Positions 44,147 to 52,786 of a stretch of DNA of 64,000 bases are shown piece after piece (positions within the stretch are counted from its first letter, which is position 1; every line of letters starts with the position of its first letter). The stretch comes from an uncultured Dehalococcoidia bacterium (GTDB lineage: Bacteria; Chloroflexota; Dehalococcoidia; Lucifugimonadales; JAAXIE01). The notes under the pieces are model-generated. The model saw only the letters and a program-made list of their open reading frames with translations. It was not told the DNA's origin and ran no database searches. Where the stretch lies: the NCBI GenBank assembly GCA_951813255.1, contig OX638353.1, forward strand, positions 62,001 to 126,000, read 5' to 3'. The translations under genes and the position numbers were made by a program.

Positions 44147-45436
44147 TCAGCAGACCGGTAGGTCGCCCAGTTCGGACCGGTCCATATCCAGTTGGCCTTG
44201 CAGGGAACTCGGCACGCACCCGCTCAACTGGTTCCCATTGAGCCTCATATCTGTCAGGTTGGCGAGGTTACCCAGTTCCGGCGGTATCTCACCGCTCAAC
44301 TGGTTATCACCGAGCCACAGCAACTCCAAGTTGACGAGATTGCCCAACTCCGGCGGTATCTCCCCGCTCAACTCGTTGTAGGGGAGTTGCAGCGCTGTCA
44401 GGTTGGCGAGGTTGCCCAACTCCGGCGGTATCTCTCCACTCAAGTCGTTGCCTCGGAGGTTCAGGTATGTCAGGTTGGCGAGGTTGCCCAACTCCGCCGG
44501 AATCTCCCCGCTCAACTGGGTACCGTTGAGGTACAGCACTGTCAGGTTGGCAAGGTTGCCCAACTCCGGCGGTATCTCCCCGCTCAACTGGTTACCGGTG
44601 AGTTGGAGGCTTTCCAGGTTGGCGAGGCTGCCCAGTTTCGGCGGTATCTCCCCGCTCAACTGGTTACTGGGGAGCCACAGCAACTCCAGGTTGGCGAGGT
44701 TGCCCAACTCCGGCGGTATCTCTCCGCTCAGCTCGTTGCCGTCGAAGTTCAGGTATGTCAGGTTGGCGAGGTTGCCCAACTCCGGCGGTATCTCCCCGCT
44801 CAACAGGTTACGGGAGAGGTCTAGATACGTCAGGTTGGCGAGGTTGCCCAACTCCGGCGGTATCTCCCCTCTCAACAGGGTATAGCGGAGGTCTAGATAC
44901 GTCAGGTTGGCGAGGTTGCCCAACTCCGGCGGTATCTCCCCGCCAATCTGGGTAAGTATCTCCCCGTTCAACTGGTTACCGTAGAGGTCTAGATACGTCA
45001 GGTTGGCGAGGTTGCCCAACTCCGCCGGTATCTCCCCGCTCAACTGGTTACCAGAGAGCCTCAGCGATACGACACGGTCGCTGTTGTCGGTAGTAACTCC
45101 AAACCATTTGCCCAGCGGTTCGTCGGTCAGCCAGTTTTCATTGTTGGTCCAGTTGGGTCCGCCCGTGGCGTTGTAGAGGGCAATCACGGCTTCCTTGTCC
45201 GTCTCTGCCGATGTCCAATCGAGCGCGGGGATGGGCTCCGGTGTCGCCTCAGTTGTAGATTCGGATGTAGCGGTCGCGCCCCTTTCCGTTGCTGGTGAAG
45301 ACCCGGCTCGCTCAGTGTCCGACGATTCCGACGGCTCATCCCCACCGCAGGCCAGCAGGGCTATGGAGAGGATCAGCGCCAGACTTATGAGAGTCAGATT
45401 TCTTATGAGAATCAGATTTCTTGTAATGTCAGCCAT
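44147..45436 (-). CDS. Leucine-rich-repeat lipoprotein 2
   Basis: 429 aa from the ATG at 45436, which has GGGGGATATCA upstream like its paralogues; an upstream in-frame ATG at 45505 lies in the shared spacer and is not used by the others. The signal carries a short internal duplication (RNLILI-RNLTLI). Linker shorter than in the neighbours; about twelve LRRs including the irregular LNGEILTQIGG unit. The N-cap ends SDRVVSLRL rather than VELDL. C-cap GCVPSSLQGQ ends in VC. Confidence 0.9.
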   Translation of the reverse strand: MADITRNLILIRNLTLISLALILSIALLACGGDEPSESSDTERAGSSPATERGATATSESTTEATPEPIPALDWTSAETDKEAVIALYNATGGPNWTNNENWLTDEPLGKWFGVTTDNSDRVVSLRLSGNQLSGEIPAELGNLANLTYLDLYGNQLNGEILTQIGGEIPPELGNLANLTYLDLRYTLLRGEIPPELGNLANLTYLDLSRNLLSGEIPPELGNLANLTYLNFDGNELSGEIPPELGNLANLELLWLPSNQLSGEIPPKLGSLANLESLQLTGNQLSGEIPPELGNLANLTVLYLNGTQLSGEIPAELGNLANLTYLNLRGNDLSGEIPPELGNLANLTALQLPYNELSGEIPPELGNLVNLELLWLGDNQLSGEIPPELGNLANLTDMRLNGNQLSGCVPSSLQGQLDMDRSELGDLPVC

Positions 45437-45504
45437 TGATATCCCCCGTTGAAATAGTGGAGAAGGCCCTCTGGGGACTGGTTCCGGCGAAAGCTTGCGA
45501 GCCA

Positions 45505-47073
45505 TCAGCAGAACGGCAGGTCACCCGTCGTGATACGGATATCGCGCAGCGCGCTCGGCACACACCCGCTCAACTGGTTGCTGGAGATGTTCAGCCTTTC
45601 CAAACTGGTGAGGTTTCCCAGCTCTGAGGGAATGTCCCCGCTCAAATCGTTGTGGTTGAGAAGCAGAGTTTCCAGGTTGGCCAGGTTGCCAAGTTCTGCG
45701 GGTATTTCTCCGCTCAAATCGTTGCGGTCAAGGAACAGAAACTCCAGACTGGCCAGGTTGCCAAGTTCCGCAGGTATCTCTCCGCTCAACTGATTACCGC
45801 CGAGTTCCATCGACCGCAGACTGGCGAGGCTGCCCAGCTCGGAGGGGATTTCTCCGCTCAGCTCGTTGGAGTTGAGCTTTAACCATTCGAGGTTGGCGAG
45901 GTTGCCTAGCTCGGCAGGTATCTCTCCGCTCAACTCGTTGGAGTAGAGCACCAGCGTTCTCAGGTCGACGAGGTTGCCCAACTCTGGGGGAATCTCTCCG
46001 GTTAGTTCATTATTTCGGAGTTCCAGCGTTTCGAGGTTGCCGAGGTTGCCGAGTTCTGAGGGAATCTCTCCGCTCAAGTCGTTGCTGTAGAGGCGCAACC
46101 ATTCGAGGCTGGCGAGGTTGCCCAGCTCCGGGGGGATCGGTCCGCTCAACTCGTTCGAGGAGAGCTTCAACCATTCGAGATTGGTGAGATTTCCCAGCTC
46201 CGCGGGAATCTCTCCGCTCAGTTGGTTCACATAGAGAGCCAGTCGTCGCAGCTTGGTTAGGTTGCCCAGCTCCGGCGGAATCTCTCCGGTCAATTCATTG
46301 AAGTGGAGATTCAGAATCCCCAGGCTCGTGAGGTCGCCGATCTCGGGCGGTATCTCTCCACTCAACTCGTTCTCAGAGAGGTCCAGCGCAATGACTCTAC
46401 CTGCGAGGTCGGTGCTGACCCCATGCCATGCGACAAGCGGTCTGTCGCTCAGCCAATAGTCGTCTTCTATCCAGTTGGAACCGTCTGTGGCGTTGTACAG
46501 GGCGATCAGCGCGTCCCTGTCCGGCGAATCCATGGGTCGCGTCGTGGGCGCCGGTGGGGCCGAGGGTTCAGGCGTGCTGATGGGCGCATCGGTAGCGGCG
46601 TCCCGCTCAGCATGAGGAGTTGGTGTGGCCGAGGGTTGCAGCGCGCCGCTGGGCGAATCGGTGACAGCGTCCCTATCTCTCTGAGGCGTTGTTGTGGCCA
46701 AGGGCTGCGGCGTGCTGGTGGGCGTATTGGTGGCAGTCGCCGCAGTTGTTGTGGTGTCTCTCTGAGCCTGAGGCGTAGGTGTGGCTGGGGGTTGCAGCGT
46801 GCCGCTGGGCGAATCGGTGACAGCATCCCTATCTGTCTGAGGCGTTGCTGTGGCCAAGGGCTGCGGTGTGCTGGTGGGCGTATTGGTGGCAGCCGCCGCA
46901 GTCGTGGCATTGTCTCTCTCAGTCTGAGGCGTCTCAGGCGCCGGTGTGGGTGAAGACGCGGTGCGGTCAACGGGGGGCGGTTCCGACGGCTCATCTGTGC
47001 TGCAGGCCAGGATAGCCAGAGGAAGCCCCATTACAAGGACAAGTACAGGTACCCATTTGATCATACGTCCCAT
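45505..47073 (-). CDS. Leucine-rich-repeat lipoprotein 1 (divergent, long stalk)
   Basis: 522 aa, the most divergent and first member of the array. Lipobox LAILAC-ST. It has a long stalk (about residues 35-180) of imperfect repeats built from TPTPQ, TNTPTSTPQPLAT and RDAVTDSPSGxLQP, unlike the short linkers of the others. N-cap RDALIALYNATDGSNWIEDD and about twelve LRRs with more varied second halves (GEIPAELGNLTNLEWLKL). C-cap GCVPSALRD and final FC. The stalk would lift the LRR domain away from the membrane. Confidence 0.9.
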   Translation of the reverse strand: MGRMIKWVPVLVLVMGLPLAILACSTDEPSEPPPVDRTASSPTPAPETPQTERDNATTAAAATNTPTSTPQPLATATPQTDRDAVTDSPSGTLQPPATPTPQAQRDTTTTAATATNTPTSTPQPLATTTPQRDRDAVTDSPSGALQPSATPTPHAERDAATDAPISTPEPSAPPAPTTRPMDSPDRDALIALYNATDGSNWIEDDYWLSDRPLVAWHGVSTDLAGRVIALDLSENELSGEIPPEIGDLTSLGILNLHFNELTGEIPPELGNLTKLRRLALYVNQLSGEIPAELGNLTNLEWLKLSSNELSGPIPPELGNLASLEWLRLYSNDLSGEIPSELGNLGNLETLELRNNELTGEIPPELGNLVDLRTLVLYSNELSGEIPAELGNLANLEWLKLNSNELSGEIPSELGSLASLRSMELGGNQLSGEIPAELGNLASLEFLFLDRNDLSGEIPAELGNLANLETLLLNHNDLSGDIPSELGNLTSLERLNISSNQLSGCVPSALRDIRITTGDLPFC

Positions 47074-48146
47074 TCAATGCACCTCAGATCTCGATTAAGA
47101 CTGTGGGTCAAATCCCGCTTCCGTTGTCGTTGCAGACGCGCGGGGTCAGGACTGACTGCTCCATTGTCTGCTGGAGTGACGATGCACCGGAATACGCCTG
47201 TGGCGCCCCGGGGAGTTCGCTGCCGTCAACGCCGGTGGTACGCGTGCCTGCGGGGTCAGGACCGACGGCTCCCTTTTGATTGTTGGGACTACCTTTCTCA
47301 CCTTGGCCGAAGCGATGACCAAGCACTGTCGCCGGTATCGGCCGACTTGCACTAAGGCGCAGCCTGTCCAAACCTCAATCCTCGCGGTCAGCGCCCTAAC
47401 ATCAGCGTCTGCCGTAACGTACGGCGCGACCCTCCCTGATCGACAGCGACGCCTTGACTGTCAGTGATCCACAGTTCTCCGGGTGATGGTGCCCAGCCTT
47501 CGTGGATGTTTCAGGGTGCTGTTGAAGTGCCTTCAACGAACGTCTCCAAATCAAACAGTTACCTGACTTGATGGATGCTCTCCTAGCAAGAGACGCACAG
47601 TGGTTCGCCCTCGGGTCAAATCTTAGGCTATCTCCTGGGTAGACCCTCACGCGCCGTCTGAAGGGCCTCACAAAAATTCTCAGCCTCACCCGGTGTTAGC
47701 AGGACCGGCAACTCAGTAGTTCTAGCACCGAGCACAATAACATCACGCCGGAGCAACAACGCCACCACCAGCAGAATCAGACAGGTTAATCCTGCGCGTA
47801 AAGACGCCCGCAACCCTACGATTGGTGATAATGTATTGACCTTCCGTCAACAAGCCCATCCCCGTCCCCTAGCCCGATGTAACACTTCCTCATCAGCCTG
47901 TATTGCAAACGGCATAAAGACCCTCCCAGTTTAGGCATTCGCCCAATAGTGCGTAATGTAGTGCCCTTTTCTAACCTTGGTGTAATCATGTGGCGATCTT
48001 TCGTAACCGTTTTGTATCCATCACGATATCAAAGGCGGATCAGGGACTCATCTAATCTTCTGAAGGTCATGGCCATTGAGCCGTTGATAACTTGCGAGAC
48101 ATTCCTAACGATATGCTGCCCTCCCCGGCTGAGGGCGCATGGCTTC
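47074..48146. other. Long intergenic region upstream of the LRR array
   Basis: About 1.07 kb with no strong gene. A 20-bp imperfect direct repeat (CGGGGTCAGGACyGACkGCT) is found at 47141-47160 and 47251-47270. A possible small gene lies at 47628-47813. The right end enters the direct repeat at 48088. It should contain the promoter for the LRR array. Confidence 0.5.
47628..47813 (-). CDS. Possible small membrane or secreted protein, 61 aa
   Basis: A short frame with one hydrophobic segment after a basic start (RAGLTCLILLVVALLL) and a polar tail (ELPVLLTPGEAENFCEALQ). The pattern is protein-like, but there is no homologue I recognise and it may be chance. Confidence 0.25.
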   Translation of the reverse strand: MRASLRAGLTCLILLVVALLLRRDVIVLGARTTELPVLLTPGEAENFCEALQTAREGLPRR

Positions 48147-48270
48147 AACAGAACGACAGGTCGCCGAGGTCGGACCGGTCGTTATTCAGTTGGCCTTGCA
48201 GGGAACTCGGCACGCACCCGCTCAACTGGTTCCCATCGAGCGTCAGGTTTGTCAGGTTGGCAAGGCCGCC
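48088..48270. repeat. Direct repeat flanking the LRR cluster, right copy
   Basis: Near-identical to 40163-40340 in the same orientation. It contains the 3' end of an LRR gene and the adjoining downstream sequence, now joined to unrelated DNA at about 48285. Confidence 0.8.
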
Positions 48271-48282
48271 CAACTCCGTGAT
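48147..48282 (-). pseudogene. Truncated LRR lipoprotein, C-terminal end only
   Basis: On the minus strand the sequence reads ELGGLANLTNLTLDGNQLSG, then GCVPSSLQGQLNNDRSDLGD and LSFC before a stop. This is the last LRR and C-cap of an array member with no upstream part. It marks a sixth copy lost by deletion or recombination. Confidence 0.85.
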
Positions 48283-48503
48283 ACCATAACAATAGCCGGT
48301 CCCGTTTGCTTGCGGAATACGTCGCCTTGAAAGTCCCTATGACCATTGGGGGCGATACACCCAAAGCAAACGAAACCGAGAGAACCGTTCGACGGCACGC
48401 AGCAGGCCATGCGGGACCTCGCCCCGGAGGTGCAGAAGGCTGGAGGGGTTTGAGGGCAAGTGCAGAAATGAAGCGCCCAGCTTCCGTTAGAGGGGATGGT
48501 TTC

Positions 48504-49772
48504 ATGTTTGGTAGAAGGGACAATCGCCGGTGCGCTGGATCGACAACACTCCCACGAGGTTCTACTGCCCTGATCTTGGCGATCCTGATTCTGCTGGCCA
48601 TGGTCGCTTGCGCCAAACCGCCCGACGCGCCCGCCAACCAGCGCTACGGGTATGAGAACACGACTATCGTGGTCAAGTGGGACGCTTCGGCTGGAGCGGA
48701 CTCATACACCGTCTACCACTCGGACGATTCCCTCCCTGAATGCCAGCCGGATTCCGATCGCAGCTCCTGCCAGGTGCTCGCCAGCGACATCTATTCGCTT
48801 ACATACACCCATCGCAGCCCCGGGGCCGGGGGCAACTCCTATTGGGTTGTCGCCTGCGACAGCTCCCGCTGCTCCGAACTCGACAGCGAAGGTCCCGCCC
48901 AGCCTCCACCGCCTGCTCCTCTCCATGTGCGGGCTACCCAAGAAGGGACATTGATCCGGGCCGTCTGGAATCCTGTACCGGAGGCTACGTATTACAAGAT
49001 CTATACCGGCCCTGCAGGAGAGTGCGACATCTTTGGGGGTTGCACCGCATTGGATGAGAATGTGGTCGGTACGGCATACACCCATGACTCACCTTCAATC
49101 TTTCGGCCTCGTCCGCCTTCTAGAATCAAGGTTGTTGACAGGACTCAGGATTCGCTGACAGTTGCATGGCAGCCTGCCACTCGAGGCCCCGATCTCCCCT
49201 ACTATTGGGTTGCTGCCTGCAATAGCGCGGGATGCTCAAGAACCGCACCAACAGCACCATCTGAGCCTTCGTCAACTCACCAACGCCCGGTTCAGATTGA
49301 CTACTATCAAATGACTCGGAGGTCCCAAGAAAGTGGACACACGCTCATAGACTCAAGGCCCGTTCGTCCCCCCTATGTTGACGAGGATTTGCAACCAAAC
49401 GCCATCTATTACTACACGGTACAAGCCTGCAACGACGGCGGATGCTCGGAAGAATCTGATGAGTCGGGAGGACTAACGGAATCCGATGGTCCGGTCGGTG
49501 CCCCATCCATTCCCCAAGTTCGGGGACATAAGTACGAAGTATCACTTGGCGCTGATACAGCAGGAGCAAGTTGGAAGTCCGTGGAGAAGGCAACGTACTA
49601 CGAGGTATATCAAGGCTCTAATTTCGACGAAGAAGTAAGCGCTCCAGGGACAAGTTATCGAGACTATGACCCCGAGACTTTTTTCGGGGCGTTCGCTGGG
49701 GCAAGTTACAAAGTCAGGGCATGCAACAAGGCTGGGTGTTCCCCATTCTCGGAAACCGTAACGATACGTTAG
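48504..49772 (+). CDS. Lipoprotein with fibronectin-III-like repeats
   Basis: 422 aa from the ATG at 48504 (GAGGGGA upstream); the frame is open further left but not protein-like. A basic N-terminus leads into a hydrophobic signal (ALILAILILLAMVAC-AK). Three to four Fn3-like units follow, with patterns such as VVKWDASAGADSYTVYHSD, IRAVWNPVPEATYYKIYTG, LTVAWQPATRG and ASWKSVEKATYYEVYQGSN, each ending in a strand like YWVAACNSAGCS or YKVRACNKAGCS. A Cys pair per unit (ACDSSRC, ACNSAGC, ACNDGGC) could form disulfides. Probably a surface adhesion or scaffold protein. First gene after the LRR array, opposite strand. Confidence 0.8.
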   Translation: MFGRRDNRRCAGSTTLPRGSTALILAILILLAMVACAKPPDAPANQRYGYENTTIVVKWDASAGADSYTVYHSDDSLPECQPDSDRSSCQVLASDIYSLTYTHRSPGAGGNSYWVVACDSSRCSELDSEGPAQPPPPAPLHVRATQEGTLIRAVWNPVPEATYYKIYTGPAGECDIFGGCTALDENVVGTAYTHDSPSIFRPRPPSRIKVVDRTQDSLTVAWQPATRGPDLPYYWVAACNSAGCSRTAPTAPSEPSSTHQRPVQIDYYQMTRRSQESGHTLIDSRPVRPPYVDEDLQPNAIYYYTVQACNDGGCSEESDESGGLTESDGPVGAPSIPQVRGHKYEVSLGADTAGASWKSVEKATYYEVYQGSNFDEEVSAPGTSYRDYDPETFFGAFAGASYKVRACNKAGCSPFSETVTIR

Positions 49773-49930
49773 GACTTGAATGGAACTTGAACTCTTCTGC
49801 TGGTCGTCATCGACCCCGAGAGGAGACCGGCTTGCGGGAGGCTCAGTTGCCAGCTAGCAGGCTTGCTGCAAAGTAGGCCCTAGAGCGCTAACGTGAAGGT
49901 CAACGTGATTTCTTGATTTTATCAAGTCTG

Positions 49931-50004
49931 AGGGCCCGTATAGACTCGAACTATCGGCCTCAGTCTTATAAGGACTGCGCCCTAACCCACCTGACTGCAA
50001 ACCC
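49931..50004 (-). tRNA. tRNA-like sequence, anticodon UAU (Ile-type), possibly a pseudo-tRNA
   Basis: A cloverleaf can be drawn on the minus strand. Acceptor GGGTTTG with CGGGCCC (7 pairs, three G-U); D-arm GTCAGGTGGGTTAGGGC with only three pairs. The anticodon stem is perfect (CAGTC with GACTG) around loop CTTATAA, anticodon TAT. The T-loop is TTCGAGT with a four-pair stem. U33, G18-G19, T54-T55-C56 and A58 are present. The usual T8 and A14 are replaced by C8 and G14, and no CCA is encoded. It is odd enough to be a degenerate or acquired tRNA. Confidence 0.5.
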
Positions 50005-50329
50005 AAGGAAAACAGCGCCTTGTATTTCCTTTGCTGCGAGCATATTCCTCCGCCATGTTGAGGATCAACGAGAAAATGTCATGCCACTTCCTCATGCACC
50101 GTTGCAATGGTCCCTTCGCCATCCAATCGGCCCCGCCCCCCTTCGCCCCTGCGCGACAACCATGACATTTACCCCTTGCCCCCTCCCCTTGGCCAGCCTA
50201 TATCATGTATCTAAGCCTCATGAGCCCCCGCTCACCGGGCCTATTCCAAATCAAAGGAAAGTCCTATCGCAAACTACGACAGGGTCCCCAGTCATCAACC
50301 CCAAGCGGAGCAGCCCGGTCCCGCGAAAT

Positions 50330-50460
50330 CCGCAGACTTGCAGTCCCGATTAGCCACCGTACAGCTACGAAAAATTGCACATCCCGCAGTTTTCGCAGTC
50401 CCCTCAGATACGAAACTACCTCGCCACAGCTACAAAGCGACTGCGAATACTGCGAAAAAA
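50330..50460 (-). repeat. Dispersed iteron-like intergenic element, copy C (inverted)
   Basis: In + coordinates, CCCGCAGTT TTCGCAGTC (50383-50400) and ACTGCGAAT ACTGCGAAA (50440-50457) are 9-bp tandem pairs, and TTCGCAGT is the reverse complement of ACTGCGAA. The minus strand between them reads GTAGCTGTGGCGAGGTAGTTTCGTATCTGAG in pieces and aligns with the core of copies A and B. Confidence 0.6.
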
Positions 50461-50825
50461 CGCCTGCCCGTGGAGACCATCTGTGGAGACCAATGAGATA
50501 CACGTTCTGCCGCCACACCAACGACGGCGATTGTACAAAGACTATCGGCAGGGGAGGATTGAGAAGGAAAATGGTGGGCCTAAGCAGGCTGTACTGCGAA
50601 CTTTTCGCTGGGAGGTCATGCTGTAGCGTACTCTCCACCACCTACAACCAAGGTGCTCGTCCCAACTCTCATCCGTTTGGGGGCCGCCTTCGCCAGTTTG
50701 CTCAAAGTACCTTGGCGCATATGATAGCAGGGACAAGTCCATTCCCACCGCGGGCTGCTGTCAAAGAGACGTTAGGCCATGGGGAGTTCTCTTCCCCATA
50801 CAGCCCTACTGAGGAAGCTCCCTAA

Positions 50826-51533
50826 TCAAGGATCTTGAGCCGGTCGTTCTCTGATCTGTATGTCTTCCTTTCTCTGAGCGCTCGCCAGTAGCCATCCTCT
50901 TGCTCCGCCAAAGCCATCAGGCCCGATACAGCTTCTGGCCGCTATGGACAACCCGGTCTGATGAGTAACCCCGTCAGGACCGAAGAAGGGCCTTGTGTCC
51001 GGGGGGACATCTTCGATCGTTATTGGTCCCCCACACGATTGCATCCGCCATAACCTCCAACCCGTTCTCGGACGCCTTGAGAGCTACGAAGGAGCCTTCA
51101 ATGATCGGCCGCCCGTCCAATGAATGGAGTACTCATGTAGACCCGACCGGCGGCACGGTGCTGCTTCTGCCGTCGGCATCAACACCCTCCACTGGACCGT
51201 CGTTCAGTTGGGCTTGAATAGTCAGCCCCCCGGCAGCCGTGGTGGAAGCGGATATCGGCCCACTGGTGGGTGCTGGAAGGTGGGTGGTGCTCGGGGCCAA
51301 AGAGTTCGCGGGTGCTGGAGTACTCGTGGGGCGCTGAGGCCCGTCTTGACACATGCCGATGTGAGAGAAGTGGTTATCAAGGTGAGGCAGACGATGGAAA
51401 CGGTAAACCACGCTGACTGTCTCTGCTTGTTTCGACTAGCAATATTCTCAACATCGTTATCTCCATACCGCCCCTTGAGAGGCACCTGATGCAATGCGAC
51501 TCGGTCTACGAGCTTAAGCCAAGGTTCCGGCAC
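50826..51533 (-). pseudogene. Decayed secreted lipoprotein gene
   Basis: Pieces in different frames form one plausible protein. A signal-like segment (WFTVSIVCLTLITTSLTSAC) comes first, then after a frameshift near 51335 a Pro/Ser/Thr linker (TSTPAPANSLAPSTT) and IQAQLNDGPVEGVDADGRSS. An in-frame TGA follows at 51133-51135, then LHSLDGRPIIEGSFVALK and GLEVMADAIVWG. A second shift at a G-run near 51025 leads into PITIEDVPPDTRPFFGPDG and a tail ending near 50826. Three lesions make it inactive. Family not recognised. Confidence 0.55.
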
Positions 51534-51738
51534 AGACCGACGGTGCGCAAGGTATGAAACACGGTATGACTGAAACGACTAGGCACCCTGCGTTGATGAC
51601 GAAGACGACTCCGATCTCGGGACGGAAGGGATAAGAACTTAGCCTCACCGGCACTTGAAGGCAAGTCTTGACAAGTAAAACTTTCATGCATAAAATCTCT
51701 GCTGCTGAGAGGGTTCTTTTCTGAGAGGAGGTTTATAC

Positions 51739-52608
51739 ATGACCTCGAAGCTAGGTATGATCACGATATTAGGTGTCTTGCTGCTTCTGCTAGCGACTAT
51801 CCCAGTGACGAGTTTTGCCCAAGAGGTAACCCCAACCCCGGACGGGGCACTGGACGAGACGCCAACGCCGACACCGATCCCAACTCCAACTCCGACGCCG
51901 GCTTCGACTCCGACCCCAACAGCGACACCCGTCGCAAGCCCGCCCCCGCCCCCCGCCCCACAGAACCAAGAACCCGTAGGTGTTGGGACGAGTAGTTCAT
52001 GCGTGCTCCGAGAAGGAATGCAGGTGCGCCTGCAGAATGTTGTGGACACCATCACTACGAGTCAGGATGGCCACATAGAGTTGAGTTTCCGCAATCCGCC
52101 CGTCAACGACTGCACAGTTGAGGCCGACCTGCGCATCACCGTCCCTCAAAACATCATACCGTTGGCCAAGGAGGGTGCGATCAGCGGGACGGCTTCAACG
52201 TTAAATGCCTTTGTGGAGGCTCCAGAGGGCTCCGAGCGGTCGTTGAAGATGGATTTCAAGGGACAAGAGGTTGGTGAATATTTTATAAGCTTCAGCGGCA
52301 CTTATTGGCCCAAGGGCAACAAGGACCGCTTCCAGCCTATTACTCTGCAACAGAAACTGACAGTGGAGTCACAAAGCGACCCGGACACTATCCCCGTCGA
52401 TCCGGTCATCACGCCACCGGTGCCTACGTCCCCAGCGACTGCTCCGGCCCCGACAAGTGCACCGCCTCCGACGACAGCGACCGATGACTTCCCTTTGGAC
52501 ACTTGGTTGATAGTACTTATCGTCTTAGTGGTGCTAGTCGTGATCGTCGCCATAGTCGCCCTGGGGCGGCGAGGCGGAGGAGGGCGCACAACCGTCATAC
52601 GGGACTAG
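51739..52608 (+). CDS. Exported protein with Pro/Thr stalk and C-terminal membrane anchor
   Basis: 289 aa. Signal peptide (MITILGVLLLLLATIPVTSFA) then a PTPTP-type stalk (about 30-75). A compact domain follows at about 82-205, with two Cys that could pair (SSSCVLREGMQVRLQN and NDCTVEADLRITVP) and a beta pattern. A second Pro-rich stretch leads to a C-terminal membrane helix (LIVLIVLVVLVVIVAIVAL) and a basic tail (GRRGGGGRTTVIRD). Start ATG follows GAGAGGAGGT. Type I membrane orientation is implied. It is the first gene of the region containing the JAMM, tubulin-like and TSP3 genes; a role in that system is inferred from position only. Confidence 0.75.
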   Translation: MTSKLGMITILGVLLLLLATIPVTSFAQEVTPTPDGALDETPTPTPIPTPTPTPASTPTPTATPVASPPPPPAPQNQEPVGVGTSSSCVLREGMQVRLQNVVDTITTSQDGHIELSFRNPPVNDCTVEADLRITVPQNIIPLAKEGAISGTASTLNAFVEAPEGSERSLKMDFKGQEVGEYFISFSGTYWPKGNKDRFQPITLQQKLTVESQSDPDTIPVDPVITPPVPTSPATAPAPTSAPPPTTATDDFPLDTWLIVLIVLVVLVVIVAIVALGRRGGGGRTTVIRD

Positions 52609-52786
52609 GTCCAACCGGAACGGGTAACGGAGGTTGCAGAGACCGGGAGCGAACCACCGAATGGTAGCCTAGGCCTAAACGGCTACAGAGGGTATGCTGT
52701 TCGTGGCCGAGCAGGATGCCAAACCCTCGGCTTTTCACTCTGGTGGTTGCCCACTAACAAGCTCGCTGTGATATGATGGAGTCGTT

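Larger units (their letters stand above)
49773..50825. other. Gene-poor region with tRNA-like sequence and repeat element
   Basis: About 1.05 kb. It contains a tRNA-like fold (49931-50004), a small hairpin at 49912-49926 (CTTGAT-TTT-ATCAAG), and copy C of the dispersed element (50330-50460). Several open frames of 60-200 codons exist, but none has protein-like composition or a ribosome site. It may be a decayed mobile or duplicated segment. Confidence 0.5.

Noticed and set aside
40221..47073. Regular 72-bp repeats that could suggest a CRISPR array
   Set aside because: The period matches 24-residue LRR units in frame, there are no unique spacers of CRISPR size, and no cas genes are nearby.
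50205..50825. A 206-codon frame with CEYCEK...GDH resembling an HNH nuclease start
   Set aside because: The remaining HNH residues are missing, composition is not protein-like, and the stretch overlaps the repeat element.
51133..51135. A third possible selenocysteine UGA, in the decayed lipoprotein
   Set aside because: No Cys or redox motif surrounds it, and the same gene has two frameshifts, so it is a nonsense mutation.
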